Part shown: positions 19,197 through 28,233 of the stretch, piece by piece
How the letters are laid out: every line of letters begins with the position of its first letter
Numbering within the stretch: the stretch's first letter is position 1
DNA from: Comamonadaceae bacterium
Lineage (GTDB): Bacteria; Pseudomonadota; Gammaproteobacteria; Burkholderiales; Burkholderiaceae_C
Reading direction: 5' to 3'
Assembly: GCA_027488985.1 (NCBI GenBank)
Contig: JAIYAR010000009.1
Span: 248,001-312,000 of the forward strand
Length of the DNA stretch: 64,000 nucleotides
Position numbers and translations under genes: made by a program
The notes under the pieces: generated by a model
Databases searched by the model: none
Told to the model about the DNA's origin: nothing
Seen by the model: only the letters and a program-made list of their open reading frames with translations

Positions 19197-20012
19197 TTGG
19201 ATGGAACGGACAATGACGACCGAGGGCGTGTGCGCGTAGTTTTAGGCGTTACGTACAACGGCCAGGGGTACCAGGGTTGGCAAAGCCAATCCTCAGGTCA
19301 GACGATCCAAGACAAACTGGAAGCCGCGCTGGGTAAGTTCACTGCCCAGCGCGTTTCCACTTTGTGCGCCGGCCGCACCGATGCGGGAGTGCATGGCCTG
19401 ATGCAGGTAGTGCACTTCGACACAAATATCGACCGCGACACCTACTCCTGGATACGCGGCACCAACGCGAATTTACCCAAAGACATTTCGGTCCAATGGG
19501 CGGTAAAGACAACCCCCGAATTTCATTGCCGAGCCTCCGCCCTTTCAAGGCGTTATGCCTACGTACTTCTGGAATCTCCCATTCGGCCCAGCGTAGAAAC
19601 TGGACGGGTTGGCTGGACCTTCAACCAGTTGGACGAAACCGCCATGCGCAAGGCGGCCGACTATCTGGTCGGAGAACACGATTTCACCTCGTTTCGTGCC
19701 GCCCAGTGCCAAGCATTGAGTCCGATCAAAAACCTGATTCGCATTGACTTTCACAAGCGCGGGGTCTACTGGCGGATCGAGTTTGAGGCCAATGCGTTTT
19801 TGCACCACATGATCCGCAACATCATGGGTTGCCTGGTACAAATCGGCCAAGGGAAAAAACCACCGGAGTGGATGGCGGAAGTGCTGGCCGCCCGCAGCCG
19901 CAAAGTGGCGGCACCGACCTTCTCGCCGGATGGTTTGTACTTTCTCGGCCCCCGCTATGCCCCCCATTGGGGTATGCCGGATCGCACGCCTGCGTATGAT
20001 GCGTTGCCATGA
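19197..20012 (+). CDS. truA: tRNA pseudouridine(38-40) synthase
   Basis: 271 residues. It converts uridines 38-40 of tRNA anticodon stems to pseudouridine. The catalytic Asp is in CAGRTDAGVHG (D62); HHMIRNIMGCLVQIG near 203-217 is another family signature. The chosen start is TTG at 19197, 3 nt after the fimV stop, with no ribosome site; an in-frame GTG about 11 codons in is an alternative. The stop overlaps the trpF start as ATGA. The truA-trpF pairing is common in betaproteobacteria. Confidence 0.96.
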   Translation: MDGTDNDDRGRVRVVLGVTYNGQGYQGWQSQSSGQTIQDKLEAALGKFTAQRVSTLCAGRTDAGVHGLMQVVHFDTNIDRDTYSWIRGTNANLPKDISVQWAVKTTPEFHCRASALSRRYAYVLLESPIRPSVETGRVGWTFNQLDETAMRKAADYLVGEHDFTSFRAAQCQALSPIKNLIRIDFHKRGVYWRIEFEANAFLHHMIRNIMGCLVQIGQGKKPPEWMAEVLAARSRKVAAPTFSPDGLYFLGPRYAPHWGMPDRTPAYDALP

Positions 20013-20737
20013 ACGCAAGCACCACGCTCACCGACACTTACCCCCGTACCCGAATCAAAATTTGCGGCCTGACCCGCGAGCAGGACGTTGATGCCGCAGT
20101 CGCTGCCGGCGCCGACGCCATCGGATTTGTGCTTTATGCCAAAAGCCCTAGGGCCGTGACGGCCGAGCGCGCCGCCGAACTGGCCAAACGGCTGCCGCCC
20201 TTCGTAACGCCTGTGTTGTTGTTCGTCAACGCAAGCGCTACAGAAATAGGAGCTGCTTGCGCAATGGTGGCGGGCGCTACCGTGCAATTTCATGGAGATG
20301 AAACGGCAAACGAATGCCAGACGGCCACCGGAGATGCTGCCCGACCCTACTTGCGCGCGGCACGGATTCCGCTGGGGGAGGACGCTCAAGCCTTTGACCT
20401 CGTACAATTTGCGCACGATTATTCGAACGCCCAAGCCATTCTGTTAGACGCCCATGTGGACGGCTACGGTGGCGGTGGCAAAACATTCAATTGGTCACTT
20501 CTTCCTCCAAGCGTCAACGCTCACCTCGTCTTGAGTGGTGGACTCACCAGTGCAAACGTGGGCGATGGCATCACGTCGGTACGGCCGCGCTGTAGGTCGC
20601 TGGCTGTGGACGTGAGCTCCGGCGTCGAAGCCGAAGACGCTCACGGCAAGCCCCTCAAGGGCATCAAAGACCCCGAAAAAATCCGCCAGTTCGTTGCCGC
20701 CGTGCGCGCGGCGGACCGGCATCTTGCAGGAATGTAA
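20009..20737 (+). CDS. trpF: Phosphoribosylanthranilate isomerase
   Basis: 242 residues. It catalyses the Amadori rearrangement in tryptophan synthesis. Catalytic Cys is in [12 protein letters not shown] (C19) and the catalytic Asp in [20 protein letters not shown] near 149; [13 protein letters not shown] near 175 binds phosphate. A stretch near residues 76-90 is encoded by a copy of the dispersed repeat and reads [17 protein letters not shown]. It is coupled to truA by ATGA and is followed by trpB after 5 nt. Confidence 0.96.
   Translation: MNASTTLTDTYPRTRIKICGLTREQDVDAAVAAGADAIGFVLYAKSPRAVTAERAAELAKRLPPFVTPVLLFVNASATEIGAACAMVAGATVQFHGDETANECQTATGDAARPYLRAARIPLGEDAQAFDLVQFAHDYSNAQAILLDAHVDGYGGGGKTFNWSLLPPSVNAHLVLSGGLTSANVGDGITSVRPRCRSLAVDVSSGVEAEDAHGKPLKGIKDPEKIRQFVAAVRAADRHLAGM
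20236..20279 (-). repeat. Dispersed 44-bp repeat, copy G, inside trpF
   Basis: On the minus strand it reads TAGCGCCCGCC, TTGCGCAAGCAGCTCC, then TGTAGC. It is translated on the plus strand as [14 protein letters not shown] within TrpF. Confidence 0.85.
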
Positions 20738-20742
20738 ACACC

Positions 20743-22041
20743 ATGTTCGATTACCAACAACCCGACGCAAAAGGTCACTTCGGCAAATACGGCGGCAGTT
20801 TTGTCTCCGAGACACTGACGCACGCCATCAACGAGCTCAAAGACGCCTACGCCAAGTACCAGCATGACCCCGAGTTCCTGGCGGAATTCCAATCAGAACT
20901 GGCCCACTTTGTAGGCCGCCCCTCCCCCGTGTATCACGCCGCCCGCATGAGCCGCGAAATGGGTGGCGCGCAAATCTTTCTTAAACGCGAAGACCTGAAT
21001 CACACCGGCGCGCACAAGGTCAACAACACCATTGGCCAAGCCATGCTGGCCAAGCGCATGGGCAAGCCCCGCGTGATTGCCGAAACCGGCGCCGGCCAAC
21101 ACGGTGTGGCCACTGCCACCATCTGCGCCCGCTACGGATTGGAATGTGTGGTCTACATGGGCAGCGAAGACGTGAAGCGCCAAAGCCCCAATGTGTATCG
21201 CATGAAGCTGCTGGGTGCCACCGTGGTGCCCGTGGAAAGCGGCAGCAAGACGCTCAAGGACGCACTCAACGAAGCCATGCGCGACTGGGTTGCCAATGTG
21301 GACAACACTTTCTACATCATCGGCACCGTGGCCGGCCCCCACCCCTACCCCATGATGGTGCGCGACTTCCAGAGCGTGATCGGCAATGAATGTTTGGTGC
21401 AAATGCCCGAAATGCTGGCGGCCGCCGGCTGCAAGACCGAGCAACCCGATGCAGTCATTGCTTGCGTGGGCGGTGGCTCGAACGCCATGGGCATCTTCCA
21501 CCCCTACATCCAGCACGACCAAACCCGCCTCATCGGTGTCGAAGCAGCAGGCGAAGGCCTGGAGAGCGGCAAGCACTCTGCGTCCATCCAAAAGGGTAGC
21601 CCCGGCGTGCTGCATGGTAACCGTACTTATGTGCTGCAAGACGACAACGGCCAAGTGACCGAGACCCACAGCGTGAGCGCGGGTTTGGACTACCCCGGTG
21701 TGGGCCCAGAGCATGCGTTCCTCGCCGACATCGGCCGCGCGGAATACGTGGGTATTACCGACAAGGAGGCGCTGGACGCCTTCCATTACCTGTGCCGCAC
21801 CGAAGGCATCATCCCCGCGCTGGAATCCAGCCATGCGGTGGCCTACGCGATGAAGATGGCCAAAACCATGCGCCCCGACCAGAGCATTCTGGTCAACCTG
21901 TCCGGCCGTGGTGATAAAGACATCGGCACCGTGGCCGACCTGAGTAATGCCGACTTTTACTGCCGACCCAGCTGCCGCGGCCAATCGGTCAAAGGGGGCG
22001 AACAGCCCGTGCAGTTGGTCAAAGCAGGAGGTGCAGCATGA
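20743..22041 (+). CDS. trpB: Tryptophan synthase beta chain
   Basis: 432 residues. It condenses indole with serine using PLP. The PLP lysine is in [15 protein letters not shown] (K92), and [15 protein letters not shown] near 230-245 binds the PLP phosphate. After the normal end region [16 protein letters not shown] there is an extra tail of about 35 residues ([18 protein letters not shown] and beyond), so it is longer than the usual 395-405. Its stop overlaps the trpA start as ATGA. Confidence 0.98.
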   Translation: MFDYQQPDAKGHFGKYGGSFVSETLTHAINELKDAYAKYQHDPEFLAEFQSELAHFVGRPSPVYHAARMSREMGGAQIFLKREDLNHTGAHKVNNTIGQAMLAKRMGKPRVIAETGAGQHGVATATICARYGLECVVYMGSEDVKRQSPNVYRMKLLGATVVPVESGSKTLKDALNEAMRDWVANVDNTFYIIGTVAGPHPYPMMVRDFQSVIGNECLVQMPEMLAAAGCKTEQPDAVIACVGGGSNAMGIFHPYIQHDQTRLIGVEAAGEGLESGKHSASIQKGSPGVLHGNRTYVLQDDNGQVTETHSVSAGLDYPGVGPEHAFLADIGRAEYVGITDKEALDAFHYLCRTEGIIPALESSHAVAYAMKMAKTMRPDQSILVNLSGRGDKDIGTVADLSNADFYCRPSCRGQSVKGGEQPVQLVKAGGAA

Positions 22042-22862
22042 GCCGGATCGACACCACCCTTGCCGCGCTGAAGGCCCAAGGCCGCAAAGCGCTGATCCCT
22101 TTTGTGACGGCCGGCTACCCTTATGCCGACGTTACGCCCGAGCTGATGCACGCGATGGTCGCAGGCGGCGCGGATGTGATCGAGCTGGGCGTGCCCTTCT
22201 CAGACCCCAGCGCGGACGGCCCTGTCATCCAGAAGGCGGGCGACAAGGCTTTGGCTTTTGGCATCGGTATGGTGCAAGTCATCGCCATGGTGCGCGAATT
22301 TCGCAAAGCCAACAGCACCACTCCCGTGGTGCTCATGGGCTATGCCAACCCGGTGGAACGCTATGACCAGAAGTTCGCCCGCGAAGGCGTCGCCAGCGCC
22401 TTTGTGAAAGACGCGTCTGAAGCGGGCGTGGACGGCGTGCTGATCGTGGACTACCCACCCGAAGAATGCGAGGCCTTTGCCGCCGACCTGCGAGCCCACA
22501 ACATGGACCTGATTTTCCTTTTGGCCCCTACCAGCACCGACGAGCGCATGCAGCAGGTGGCCCGCGTGGCCAGCGGCTACGTGTACTACGTGTCGCTCAA
22601 GGGCGTGACGGGCTCCGGCGCTTTGGACACCAATGCAGTGGAAGCCATGCTGCCCCGCATCCGCCAACACATCAGCACCCCGGTGGGCGTGGGCTTCGGT
22701 ATCCGCGACGCGGCAACCGCCAAAACCATTTCCAAGGTGGCTGACGCAGTGGTGATCGGCAGCAAGATCATCCAACTGCTGGAAGACCAGCCGCGCGAGC
22801 AGGTGGCAGGCATTGCGCAGAAGTTTTTGAGTGAGATTCGCGGCGCGATGGATGCGGGGTGA
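22038..22862 (+). CDS. trpA: Tryptophan synthase alpha chain
   Basis: 274 residues. It cleaves indole-3-glycerol phosphate and channels indole to TrpB. Catalytic Glu and Asp are in [16 protein letters not shown] (E49, D60); [14 protein letters not shown] near 222-235 is the phosphate-binding region. Full length. In related bacteria accD usually follows at once; here about 0.9 kb of unrelated DNA intervenes. Confidence 0.98.
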   Translation: MSRIDTTLAALKAQGRKALIPFVTAGYPYADVTPELMHAMVAGGADVIELGVPFSDPSADGPVIQKAGDKALAFGIGMVQVIAMVREFRKANSTTPVVLMGYANPVERYDQKFAREGVASAFVKDASEAGVDGVLIVDYPPEECEAFAADLRAHNMDLIFLLAPTSTDERMQQVARVASGYVYYVSLKGVTGSGALDTNAVEAMLPRIRQHISTPVGVGFGIRDAATAKTISKVADAVVIGSKIIQLLEDQPREQVAGIAQKFLSEIRGAMDAG

Positions 22863-22974
22863 ATGGTTGCGCGAGAGGCTGAATCCGTTACAGTGGTTTG
22901 GCAAAAAGGGAGGACGAAAATGCAATTGAGTGAACTGCGGACACGACACCCGGCAATTACCTTGCGGAAGTTTT

Positions 22975-23012
22975 TGCTATCTTTATGTGAGCAGCTTGCG
23001 CAAAATCTGCGA
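22975..23012 (-). repeat. Degenerate dispersed repeat, copy H
   Basis: TGCTATC, then GAGCAGCTTGCGCAAAATCT on the plus strand resembles the reverse orientation of the repeat with several changes. It lies in the trpA-to-accD insert, in sequence without a convincing gene. Confidence 0.5.
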
Positions 23013-23093
23013 GGTCCAGAAGCCAATTTCTCTGCCCAATTGACCAGATTATCCCGCGTGAGATTGCGGTTTGCATTGCGTTAGGTTGCACAA

Positions 23094-23471
23094 ATGACCG
23101 GTGATCTGTTCGTCCTTGTTGCGTTGGGTTCTTTGCTCATTTTCATTCTTTGGGATGTTTTGGGAAACCGGCGCAGTGCATTGAAGCGGCGAGCTAGGGT
23201 CCCTAATGGGTTTATGCCAGGCGGTACTGCGCACGAGGTGGGGCTATTCGTTATGGCTGCCGCACTTGTCGCGTGTAGCGCACTTGTCCTAGCCACTCCT
23301 GAACTGGTGACCTCCGGACGTCATGCGTACCTGTTCAAGATTCTCATTTCCCGGTTCGGAACATTCGCGCCGGCACTTCTATTTCTGGGGACGGCAGCAG
23401 GGGTCTTTGTATTTGGACTCGCTGTGCGAAAGCGGCGCCTTGAGCAGACCAGCGGCGGCCGCGCAGCCTAA
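23094..23471 (+). CDS. Hypothetical small membrane protein between trpA and accD
   Basis: 125 residues with three hydrophobic helices, near 5-22 (LFVLVALGSLLIFILWDVL), 50-68 (LFVMAAALVACSALVLA) and 88-110 (FGTFAPALLFLGTAAGVFVFGL). Arg/Lys-rich segments follow the first and third helices. I do not recognise the family. It is more AT-rich than its neighbours and splits the usual trpA-accD pair, which suggests acquisition. GCGTTAGGT lies just before the start and GCCTAAC overlaps the stop; both look like integron attC core ends. No ribosome site is obvious. Confidence 0.55.
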   Translation: MTGDLFVLVALGSLLIFILWDVLGNRRSALKRRARVPNGFMPGGTAHEVGLFVMAAALVACSALVLATPELVTSGRHAYLFKILISRFGTFAPALLFLGTAAGVFVFGLAVRKRRLEQTSGGRAA

Positions 23472-23776
23472 CTCCAACGTTCGTAACGAGCACCCCAGGC
23501 TACGCTGCCCGCCACCCTTGTGCCGCTGCCGAGCAGCGCAGCGGCTGGCGGATCAAGAAGCTCAGGTGTTTGAGCCCGCAGGGCGAGTTGCTGAGCCTCC
23601 CGCCGGGCGCGAGCAGCGCAGGGGCGTCGCGCCAGCGACCAGCGGCTTAGAGTGGCGGGCAGCGTAGCCTGGGGTGATTTGGACCGAGGCCGGTGGCCTG
23701 CGGGAGTGGGCCCCGCCAATGTCGGATAATCGCCCTTCTGTTGAAAGCCCCATGGGCGACGCACTGGAGAACGAAT
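23472..23776. other. Non-coding 305-bp gap before accD carrying an inverted-repeat element
   Basis: No convincing gene. It begins with TCCAACG after a GCCTAAC motif, then holds the 186-bp inverted-repeat element at 23491-23676. The last 100 bp lead to accD and include its ribosome site (GGAG before ATG at 23777). Confidence 0.6.
23491..23676. repeat. 186-bp element bounded by 25-bp perfect inverted repeats
   Basis: The left arm 23491-23515 (starts CACCCCAGGCTACGC) is the exact reverse complement of the right arm 23652-23676. The interior is very GC-rich with further partial complementarity and no coding capacity that looks real. The arm ends resemble the CACCCCCAGGCTTCGC end of another intergenic element at 36514-36604, so both may belong to one non-coding repeat family or a miniature mobile element. 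Confidence 0.75.
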
Positions 23777-24649
23777 ATGAGTTGGCTAGAAAAACTGCTA
23801 CCCCCCAAGATTCAACACACCGACCCCACAGAGCGCCGTAGCGTTCCCGAAGGCCTGTGGATCAAGTGCCCCAGCTGCGAAGCCGTGCTCTACAAATCCG
23901 ATCTGGAGCAAAACCAGAACGTGTGCCCCGGCTGCGGCCACCACCACCGCATAGGTGCGCGTGCACGCCTGAATGCTTTTCTGGACAATGAAGGCCGCTT
24001 TGAGATCGGCCAGGAAGTGCTGCCCGTCGATGCACTCAAGTTCAAGGACAGCCGCAAGTACCCCGAACGCCTGAAAGAAGCGCTGGAAAACACCGGTGAG
24101 ACCGACGCCTTGATCGTCATGGGCGGCGCGGTGCATGGTGTGAGCCTGGTGGCCGCGTGCTTTGAATTTGAATTCATGGGCGGCTCCATGGGCTCCGTGG
24201 TCGGCGAGCGCTTTGTGCGCGGCGTGGAAACGGCCATCGAGCAAAAAGTGCCTTTTGTCTGCTTCACCGCCACCGGTGGCGCCCGCATGCAGGAAGGCCT
24301 GCTGAGCCTGATGCAAATGGCCAAGACCAATGCGGCCCTGACCCGCCTTGCCAAAAAGGGGCTACCCTACATCAGCGTGCTGACCGACCCGACCATGGGC
24401 GGTGTGAGCGCCGGTTTTGCCTTCCTGGGTGACATCGTGATTGCCGAGCCCAAGGCCCTGATCGGTTTTGCGGGCCCCCGCGTGATCGAGTCCACTGTGC
24501 GAGTGACTTTGCCAGAAGGCTTTCAGCGCTCCGAATTCTTGCAAACCAAAGGCGCGATCGACTTCATCTCCGACCGCCGCGAGCTGCGCAAGACGATCGC
24601 AGAGACCCTGGCCATGTTGCAGCGCCAACCCGCCGACTCGGTGATCTAA
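23777..24649 (+). CDS. accD: Acetyl-CoA carboxylase carboxyltransferase beta subunit
   Basis: 290 residues. It partners AccA to make malonyl-CoA for fatty acid synthesis. The N-terminal zinc ribbon is seen as CPSC (C31, C34) and CPGC (C50, C53), followed by the crotonase-fold carboxyltransferase domain with [15 protein letters not shown] and [12 protein letters not shown]. The start [10 protein letters not shown] at 23777 has GGAG at good spacing. It stands alone, with a terminator after it. Confidence 0.98.
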   Translation: MSWLEKLLPPKIQHTDPTERRSVPEGLWIKCPSCEAVLYKSDLEQNQNVCPGCGHHHRIGARARLNAFLDNEGRFEIGQEVLPVDALKFKDSRKYPERLKEALENTGETDALIVMGGAVHGVSLVAACFEFEFMGGSMGSVVGERFVRGVETAIEQKVPFVCFTATGGARMQEGLLSLMQMAKTNAALTRLAKKGLPYISVLTDPTMGGVSAGFAFLGDIVIAEPKALIGFAGPRVIESTVRVTLPEGFQRSEFLQTKGAIDFISDRRELRKTIAETLAMLQRQPADSVI

Positions 24650-24670
24650 GGCTTACCGGTAAACGCCCAA

Positions 24671-24696
24671 CAAAGAGGCCCTTCGGGGCCTCTTTG
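24671..24696. terminator. Bidirectional terminator between accD and yggT
   Basis: CAAAGAGGCCC and GGGCCTCTTTG form a stem with a TTCG loop and T/A runs on both sides. It serves accD from the left and the convergent yggT from the right. Confidence 0.9.
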
Positions 24697-24697
24697 C

Positions 24698-25270
24698 TTA
24701 TCCCGCGACCGCGGAGAGCAGCCCGAACTGCACATCCCCCAGCACGATGGTGATGATTTGCAGCAAGACCAGCAACACCAAGGGCGACAGATCCACGCCG
24801 CCGACCAAGGGCAGCACCTTGCGGATCGGGGCCAGTACCGGTGTAACCAAACGACCAATCAGGTCTGCAAAGAAGGATTGCGCCTGGACCCAACTGAGGA
24901 CCGCGTAAACCAGCACCAAGGCCGTCAAACCAGACAAGCTCAAGCGCACCAAACCTAACAGGGCCAACACGACGATAGACAAAGGCGTGCCGCCAAAGCC
25001 ATTCAGGGACCACAGAACAGCAAAGTGGGCCAATTGAATCAAAAAAGCTGCTGTCAGACTCGCCATGTCCCACCGACCCACGGCGGGGATCACACGCCGC
25101 AGGGGCAACACGATCCAGTCCGTCACTGCAAAAATGAAACGCCCCAATGGATTGCCTGAGCGGGCGGACAGTGGAATGCGCTGATGCTGCATGTACAGGC
25201 GCAAGAGACAGGCGCTGGTCAAAAGACCGGATACGACTTCCAACAACAGGGCAACGATTTTGTAGAGCAT
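24698..25270 (-). CDS. YggT family membrane protein
   Basis: 190 residues, an inner-membrane protein with two YGGT repeats, each a pair of hydrophobic helices. The first half has [20 protein letters not shown] and [23 protein letters not shown], the second [11 protein letters not shown] and [32 protein letters not shown]. The biochemical role of the family is not settled; roles in osmotic tolerance and membrane organisation have been proposed. It is divergent from lysS. Confidence 0.92.
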   Translation of the reverse strand: MLYKIVALLLEVVSGLLTSACLLRLYMQHQRIPLSARSGNPLGRFIFAVTDWIVLPLRRVIPAVGRWDMASLTAAFLIQLAHFAVLWSLNGFGGTPLSIVVLALLGLVRLSLSGLTALVLVYAVLSWVQAQSFFADLIGRLVTPVLAPIRKVLPLVGGVDLSPLVLLVLLQIITIVLGDVQFGLLSAVAG

Positions 25271-25389
25271 GGGCTATTCGAGTGAAGTGCGAGCGCATCA
25301 TAGCGGCAGGCCGCCCTCTTACAATGGAGGGTTACGGCCAAAGCCCCGTGAGGGGTGCCGAATTCCCACCCGAACCCAAAAGTCACTCC

Positions 25390-26937
25390 ATGTCTGACCA
25401 AAACCAAGTCGCTCCCGCACCGCAAGATGAAAACCAGTTGATCCAAGAGCGCCGTGAAAAGCTCAAGGTACTGCGCGAGCAACAGGTGGCCGGCCAGGGC
25501 GTGGCCTTCCCGAACGACTTCCAGCCCGAACACAAGGCCGAAGACCTGTTCGCCGCCTACAACGAAAAAACCACCGAAGAACTGGCCGCCTTGGGCGCCA
25601 CCGCCAAGGTCGCCGGCCGCATGATGCTCAAGCGCGTCATGGGCAAAGCCAGCTTCTGCACCTTGCAAGACTCGTCTTTCGGCCCCAGCGGCGGCCGCAT
25701 CCAGCTGTATGTGCGCGGTGAAGAAGTGGGCGTCGACCTGTACGCCGCCTTCAAACACTGGGATTTGGGCGACATCGTGGCGGCCGAAGGCACGCTATTC
25801 AAAACCAAGACGGGTGAGCTGTCCATCCACGCCACCAGCATCCGCCTGCTGACCAAGAGCCTGCGCCCCATGCCGGACAAGTTCCACGGCATGGCGGACC
25901 AGGAAACCAAATACCGCCAGCGCTATGTAGACCTGATGACCGATGTGGAGTCGCGCAAGCGCTTTGTCGCGCGCAGCAAGGCCGTGAGCGCCCTGCGCGA
26001 GTTCATGGTCGGCCACAACTTCCTGGAAGTGGAAACCCCCATGTTGCACCCGATTCCCGGTGGTGCCAACGCCAAGCCTTTCAAGACGCACCACAACGCG
26101 CTGGACCAAGAAATGTTCTTGCGTATTGCGCCCGAGCTGTACCTCAAGCGCCTGATCGTCGGTGGCTTTGACCGCGTATTCGAGATCAACCGCAGCTACC
26201 GCAACGAAGGCATCTCGGTACGCCACAACCCCGAGTTCACCATGATGGAGTTCTACGCGGCCTACTGGAACTACCAGGACCTGATGGACTACACCGAGAA
26301 GCTGATCCGCGATGCGGCGCAAAAGGCCACCGGCGGCCTGCAGCTCAGCTACGCAGGCAAGCCTGTCGATCTGGAGCAGCCGTTTGAGCGCCTGACCATC
26401 GTCGAAGCCATCCAGAAGTACACCGACGCTGGCGACAACGTGTTTGACGCTACCTGGCTGACCAATGCCGTCAAAAAGCTGGGCTTGACCGAAGCAAAAA
26501 ACCGCTTGGAAGGCCGCAGCCTGGCCAGCCTGCAGGTGCTGTACTTTGAAGAGACGGTGGAAGAGAAGCTGTGGAACCCCACTTTCATCATGGAGCACCC
26601 CACCGAAATTTCGCCTCTGGCGCGTGCCAACGACGACCGACCTGAGGTGACCGAGCGCTTTGAGCTCTACATCACCGGCCGTGAGTTCGGCAACGGCTTC
26701 AGTGAGCTGAACGACGCCGAAGACCAGGCCGCACGCTTCCAGGCCCAAGTGGCCGCCAAAGATAGCGGCGACGACGAGGCCATGCACTACGACCACGACT
26801 TTGTGCGCGCACTGGAATACGGCATGCCCCCCACCGGCGGCTGCGGTATCGGCATCGACCGCCTGATGATGTTGTTGACCGACAGCGCCAGCATCCGTGA
26901 TGTGATTCTGTTCCCCGCGCTGCGCCGCGAGGTCTGA
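25390..26937 (+). CDS. lysS: Lysyl-tRNA synthetase, class II
   Basis: 515 residues. It charges tRNA-Lys. An N-terminal OB-fold anticodon domain occupies about 60-175. The class II catalytic core follows: motif 1 around [16 protein letters not shown], motif 2 around [26 protein letters not shown], motif 3 around [15 protein letters not shown]. The start [17 protein letters not shown] at 25390 matches the family; a further upstream in-frame ATG would add a spurious leader. No strong ribosome site is visible. Confidence 0.97.
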   Translation: MSDQNQVAPAPQDENQLIQERREKLKVLREQQVAGQGVAFPNDFQPEHKAEDLFAAYNEKTTEELAALGATAKVAGRMMLKRVMGKASFCTLQDSSFGPSGGRIQLYVRGEEVGVDLYAAFKHWDLGDIVAAEGTLFKTKTGELSIHATSIRLLTKSLRPMPDKFHGMADQETKYRQRYVDLMTDVESRKRFVARSKAVSALREFMVGHNFLEVETPMLHPIPGGANAKPFKTHHNALDQEMFLRIAPELYLKRLIVGGFDRVFEINRSYRNEGISVRHNPEFTMMEFYAAYWNYQDLMDYTEKLIRDAAQKATGGLQLSYAGKPVDLEQPFERLTIVEAIQKYTDAGDNVFDATWLTNAVKKLGLTEAKNRLEGRSLASLQVLYFEETVEEKLWNPTFIMEHPTEISPLARANDDRPEVTERFELYITGREFGNGFSELNDAEDQAARFQAQVAAKDSGDDEAMHYDHDFVRALEYGMPPTGGCGIGIDRLMMLLTDSASIRDVILFPALRREV

Positions 26938-26963
26938 TTCAGATTTGAAGCCAAATCGGCACC

Positions 26964-27007
26964 TGGCGCACGCGGAATCTGCGCGAGCAGCTATTAAAAT
27001 GGTAGCA
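26964..27007 (+). repeat. Dispersed 44-bp repeat, copy C, forming the start of the YgjP-like gene
   Basis: TGGCGCACGC, AATCTGCGCGAGCAGCTA, then TGGTAGCA. GCTA and TAGC at its right end can form a small hairpin. The likely start codon of the downstream gene (ATG 26999) lies within it. Confidence 0.85.
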
Positions 27008-27526
27008 ACGCATGCGCTGCGCTACCTGAATGGCTACCCTGCAGACACGCTGGCTCAGGTGCAACGTATGCTCGATGAGGGCCGGGTGGGTGAATGGCTC
27101 ACCCGCCGCCACCCGCAAGCGCACGGCGTGCGGACCGACAAGGTGCTGTACGACTATGTGCAAGACCTCAAGTCCGCTTACCTGCGCAGCACCGAGCCGC
27201 TCTCCAAGGTGGCTTTCGACAGCAAGCTGCATGTCGTCAAAAACGCGCTGGGCACGCACACCACGGTGTCACGCGTGCAGGGCAGCAAACTCAAAAGCAA
27301 ACGCGAAATCCGGGTGGCCAGCCTGTTCAAGGACACTCCGGAGCCCTTTCTGAAAATGATCGTGGTGCACGAGCTGGCCCACCTGCGCGAGCGCGAGCAC
27401 GACAAGGCCTTTTACCAACTCTGCACGCACATGGAGCCCGCCTACCACCAGCTGGAGTTCGAAGTGCGCATTTACCTCACGCATCTGGAAGCCACTGGCG
27501 AACGCCTGTGGGCGGCAGCCGACTAA
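26999..27526 (+). CDS. YgjP-like metal-dependent hydrolase (M48-like)
   Basis: 175 residues from the ATG at 26999. A TTG at 26945 would add 18 residues that are almost entirely translated repeat, so the shorter form MVATHALRYLNGYPAD is preferred. The zinc-protease signature is VVHELAHLREREHDKAFY near 120-138 (HExxH plus a downstream His), with QLCTHMEPAYHQLE after it, as in the YgjP/WLM-type family. The substrate is unknown. It lies 3 nt ahead of rluE, so the two are probably cotranscribed. Confidence 0.85.
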   Translation: MVATHALRYLNGYPADTLAQVQRMLDEGRVGEWLTRRHPQAHGVRTDKVLYDYVQDLKSAYLRSTEPLSKVAFDSKLHVVKNALGTHTTVSRVQGSKLKSKREIRVASLFKDTPEPFLKMIVVHELAHLREREHDKAFYQLCTHMEPAYHQLEFEVRIYLTHLEATGERLWAAAD

Positions 27527-27529
27527 ACC

Positions 27530-28150
27530 ATGCAGAACACCCCGCGCCGCCCTCGCCCTTCGGTTCGTACCACTCCGTCGCCCCAGACACCGGCTGCAGA
27601 CACCCGCCTGATTTGCTTCAACAAGCCCTACGGCGTGCTCAGCCAGTTCACGCCTGAGGGGCGTTGGCGCGGGCTGAAAGACTTCATCGACATTCCCGGT
27701 GTGTACGTCGCAGGCCGCTTGGACGCCGATAGCGAAGGCTTGCTCTTGCTCACCAACGACGGCAAGCTGCAGGCGCGCATCAGCGACCCGCGCTTCAAGA
27801 TGGAAAAGACCTACTGGGTGCAGGTCGAAGGCGAACCCGACGAGGTAGACCTCACCGCTCTGCGCCAGGGCGTGATGCTCAACGACGGCATCACCCTGCC
27901 GGCACGCGCCCAAAGCATCCCCCCACCAGAAGGCTTGTGCGAGCGCGACCCGCCGGTACGGATCCGCCAATCCATCCCGACCAGTTGGGTAGAGCTGGTG
28001 ATCCGCGAGGGGCGCAACCGCCAGGTGCGGCGCATGACGGCGGCGGTCGGCTACCCGACATTGCGCCTGATTCGCGCAGCTATTGGCCCTTTCCACGTGC
28101 AGGGCTTGGCTTCCGGATCCTGGAAAGATGAACCCGCTACCGCACTATAG
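27530..28150 (+). CDS. rluE: 23S rRNA pseudouridine(2457) synthase
   Basis: 206 residues of the RsuA/RluB/E/F family without an S4 domain, matching RluE, which modifies U2457 in 23S rRNA. Seen: ICFNKPYGVLSQF, the catalytic GRLDADSEGLLLLTNDG with Asp near 66, KTYWVQVEGEP, and REGRNRQVRRMTAAVGYPTLRLIR near the end. A basic, Pro-rich N-terminal leader of about 25 residues precedes the domain. A terminator follows. Confidence 0.93.
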   Translation: MQNTPRRPRPSVRTTPSPQTPAADTRLICFNKPYGVLSQFTPEGRWRGLKDFIDIPGVYVAGRLDADSEGLLLLTNDGKLQARISDPRFKMEKTYWVQVEGEPDEVDLTALRQGVMLNDGITLPARAQSIPPPEGLCERDPPVRIRQSIPTSWVELVIREGRNRQVRRMTAAVGYPTLRLIRAAIGPFHVQGLASGSWKDEPATAL

Positions 28151-28162
28151 GATGCAGGTCTT

Positions 28163-28187
28163 AAAAATTACCGCTTGGTAATTTTTT
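28163..28187 (+). terminator. Intrinsic terminator after rluE
   Basis: AAAAATTACC and GGTAATTTTT pair around a 4-nt GCTT loop and end in a T run, 12 nt after the rluE stop. Confidence 0.8.
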
Positions 28188-28233
28188 ATCCATATGAGTT
28201 GCATTTTTTAGGAATTGAGCCAAAAATACGGCC

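Noticed and set aside
22863..23084. A 73-codon frame directly after trpA
   Set aside because: It runs through a degenerate dispersed repeat, has no ribosome site and no recognisable composition; more likely non-coding or decayed DNA.
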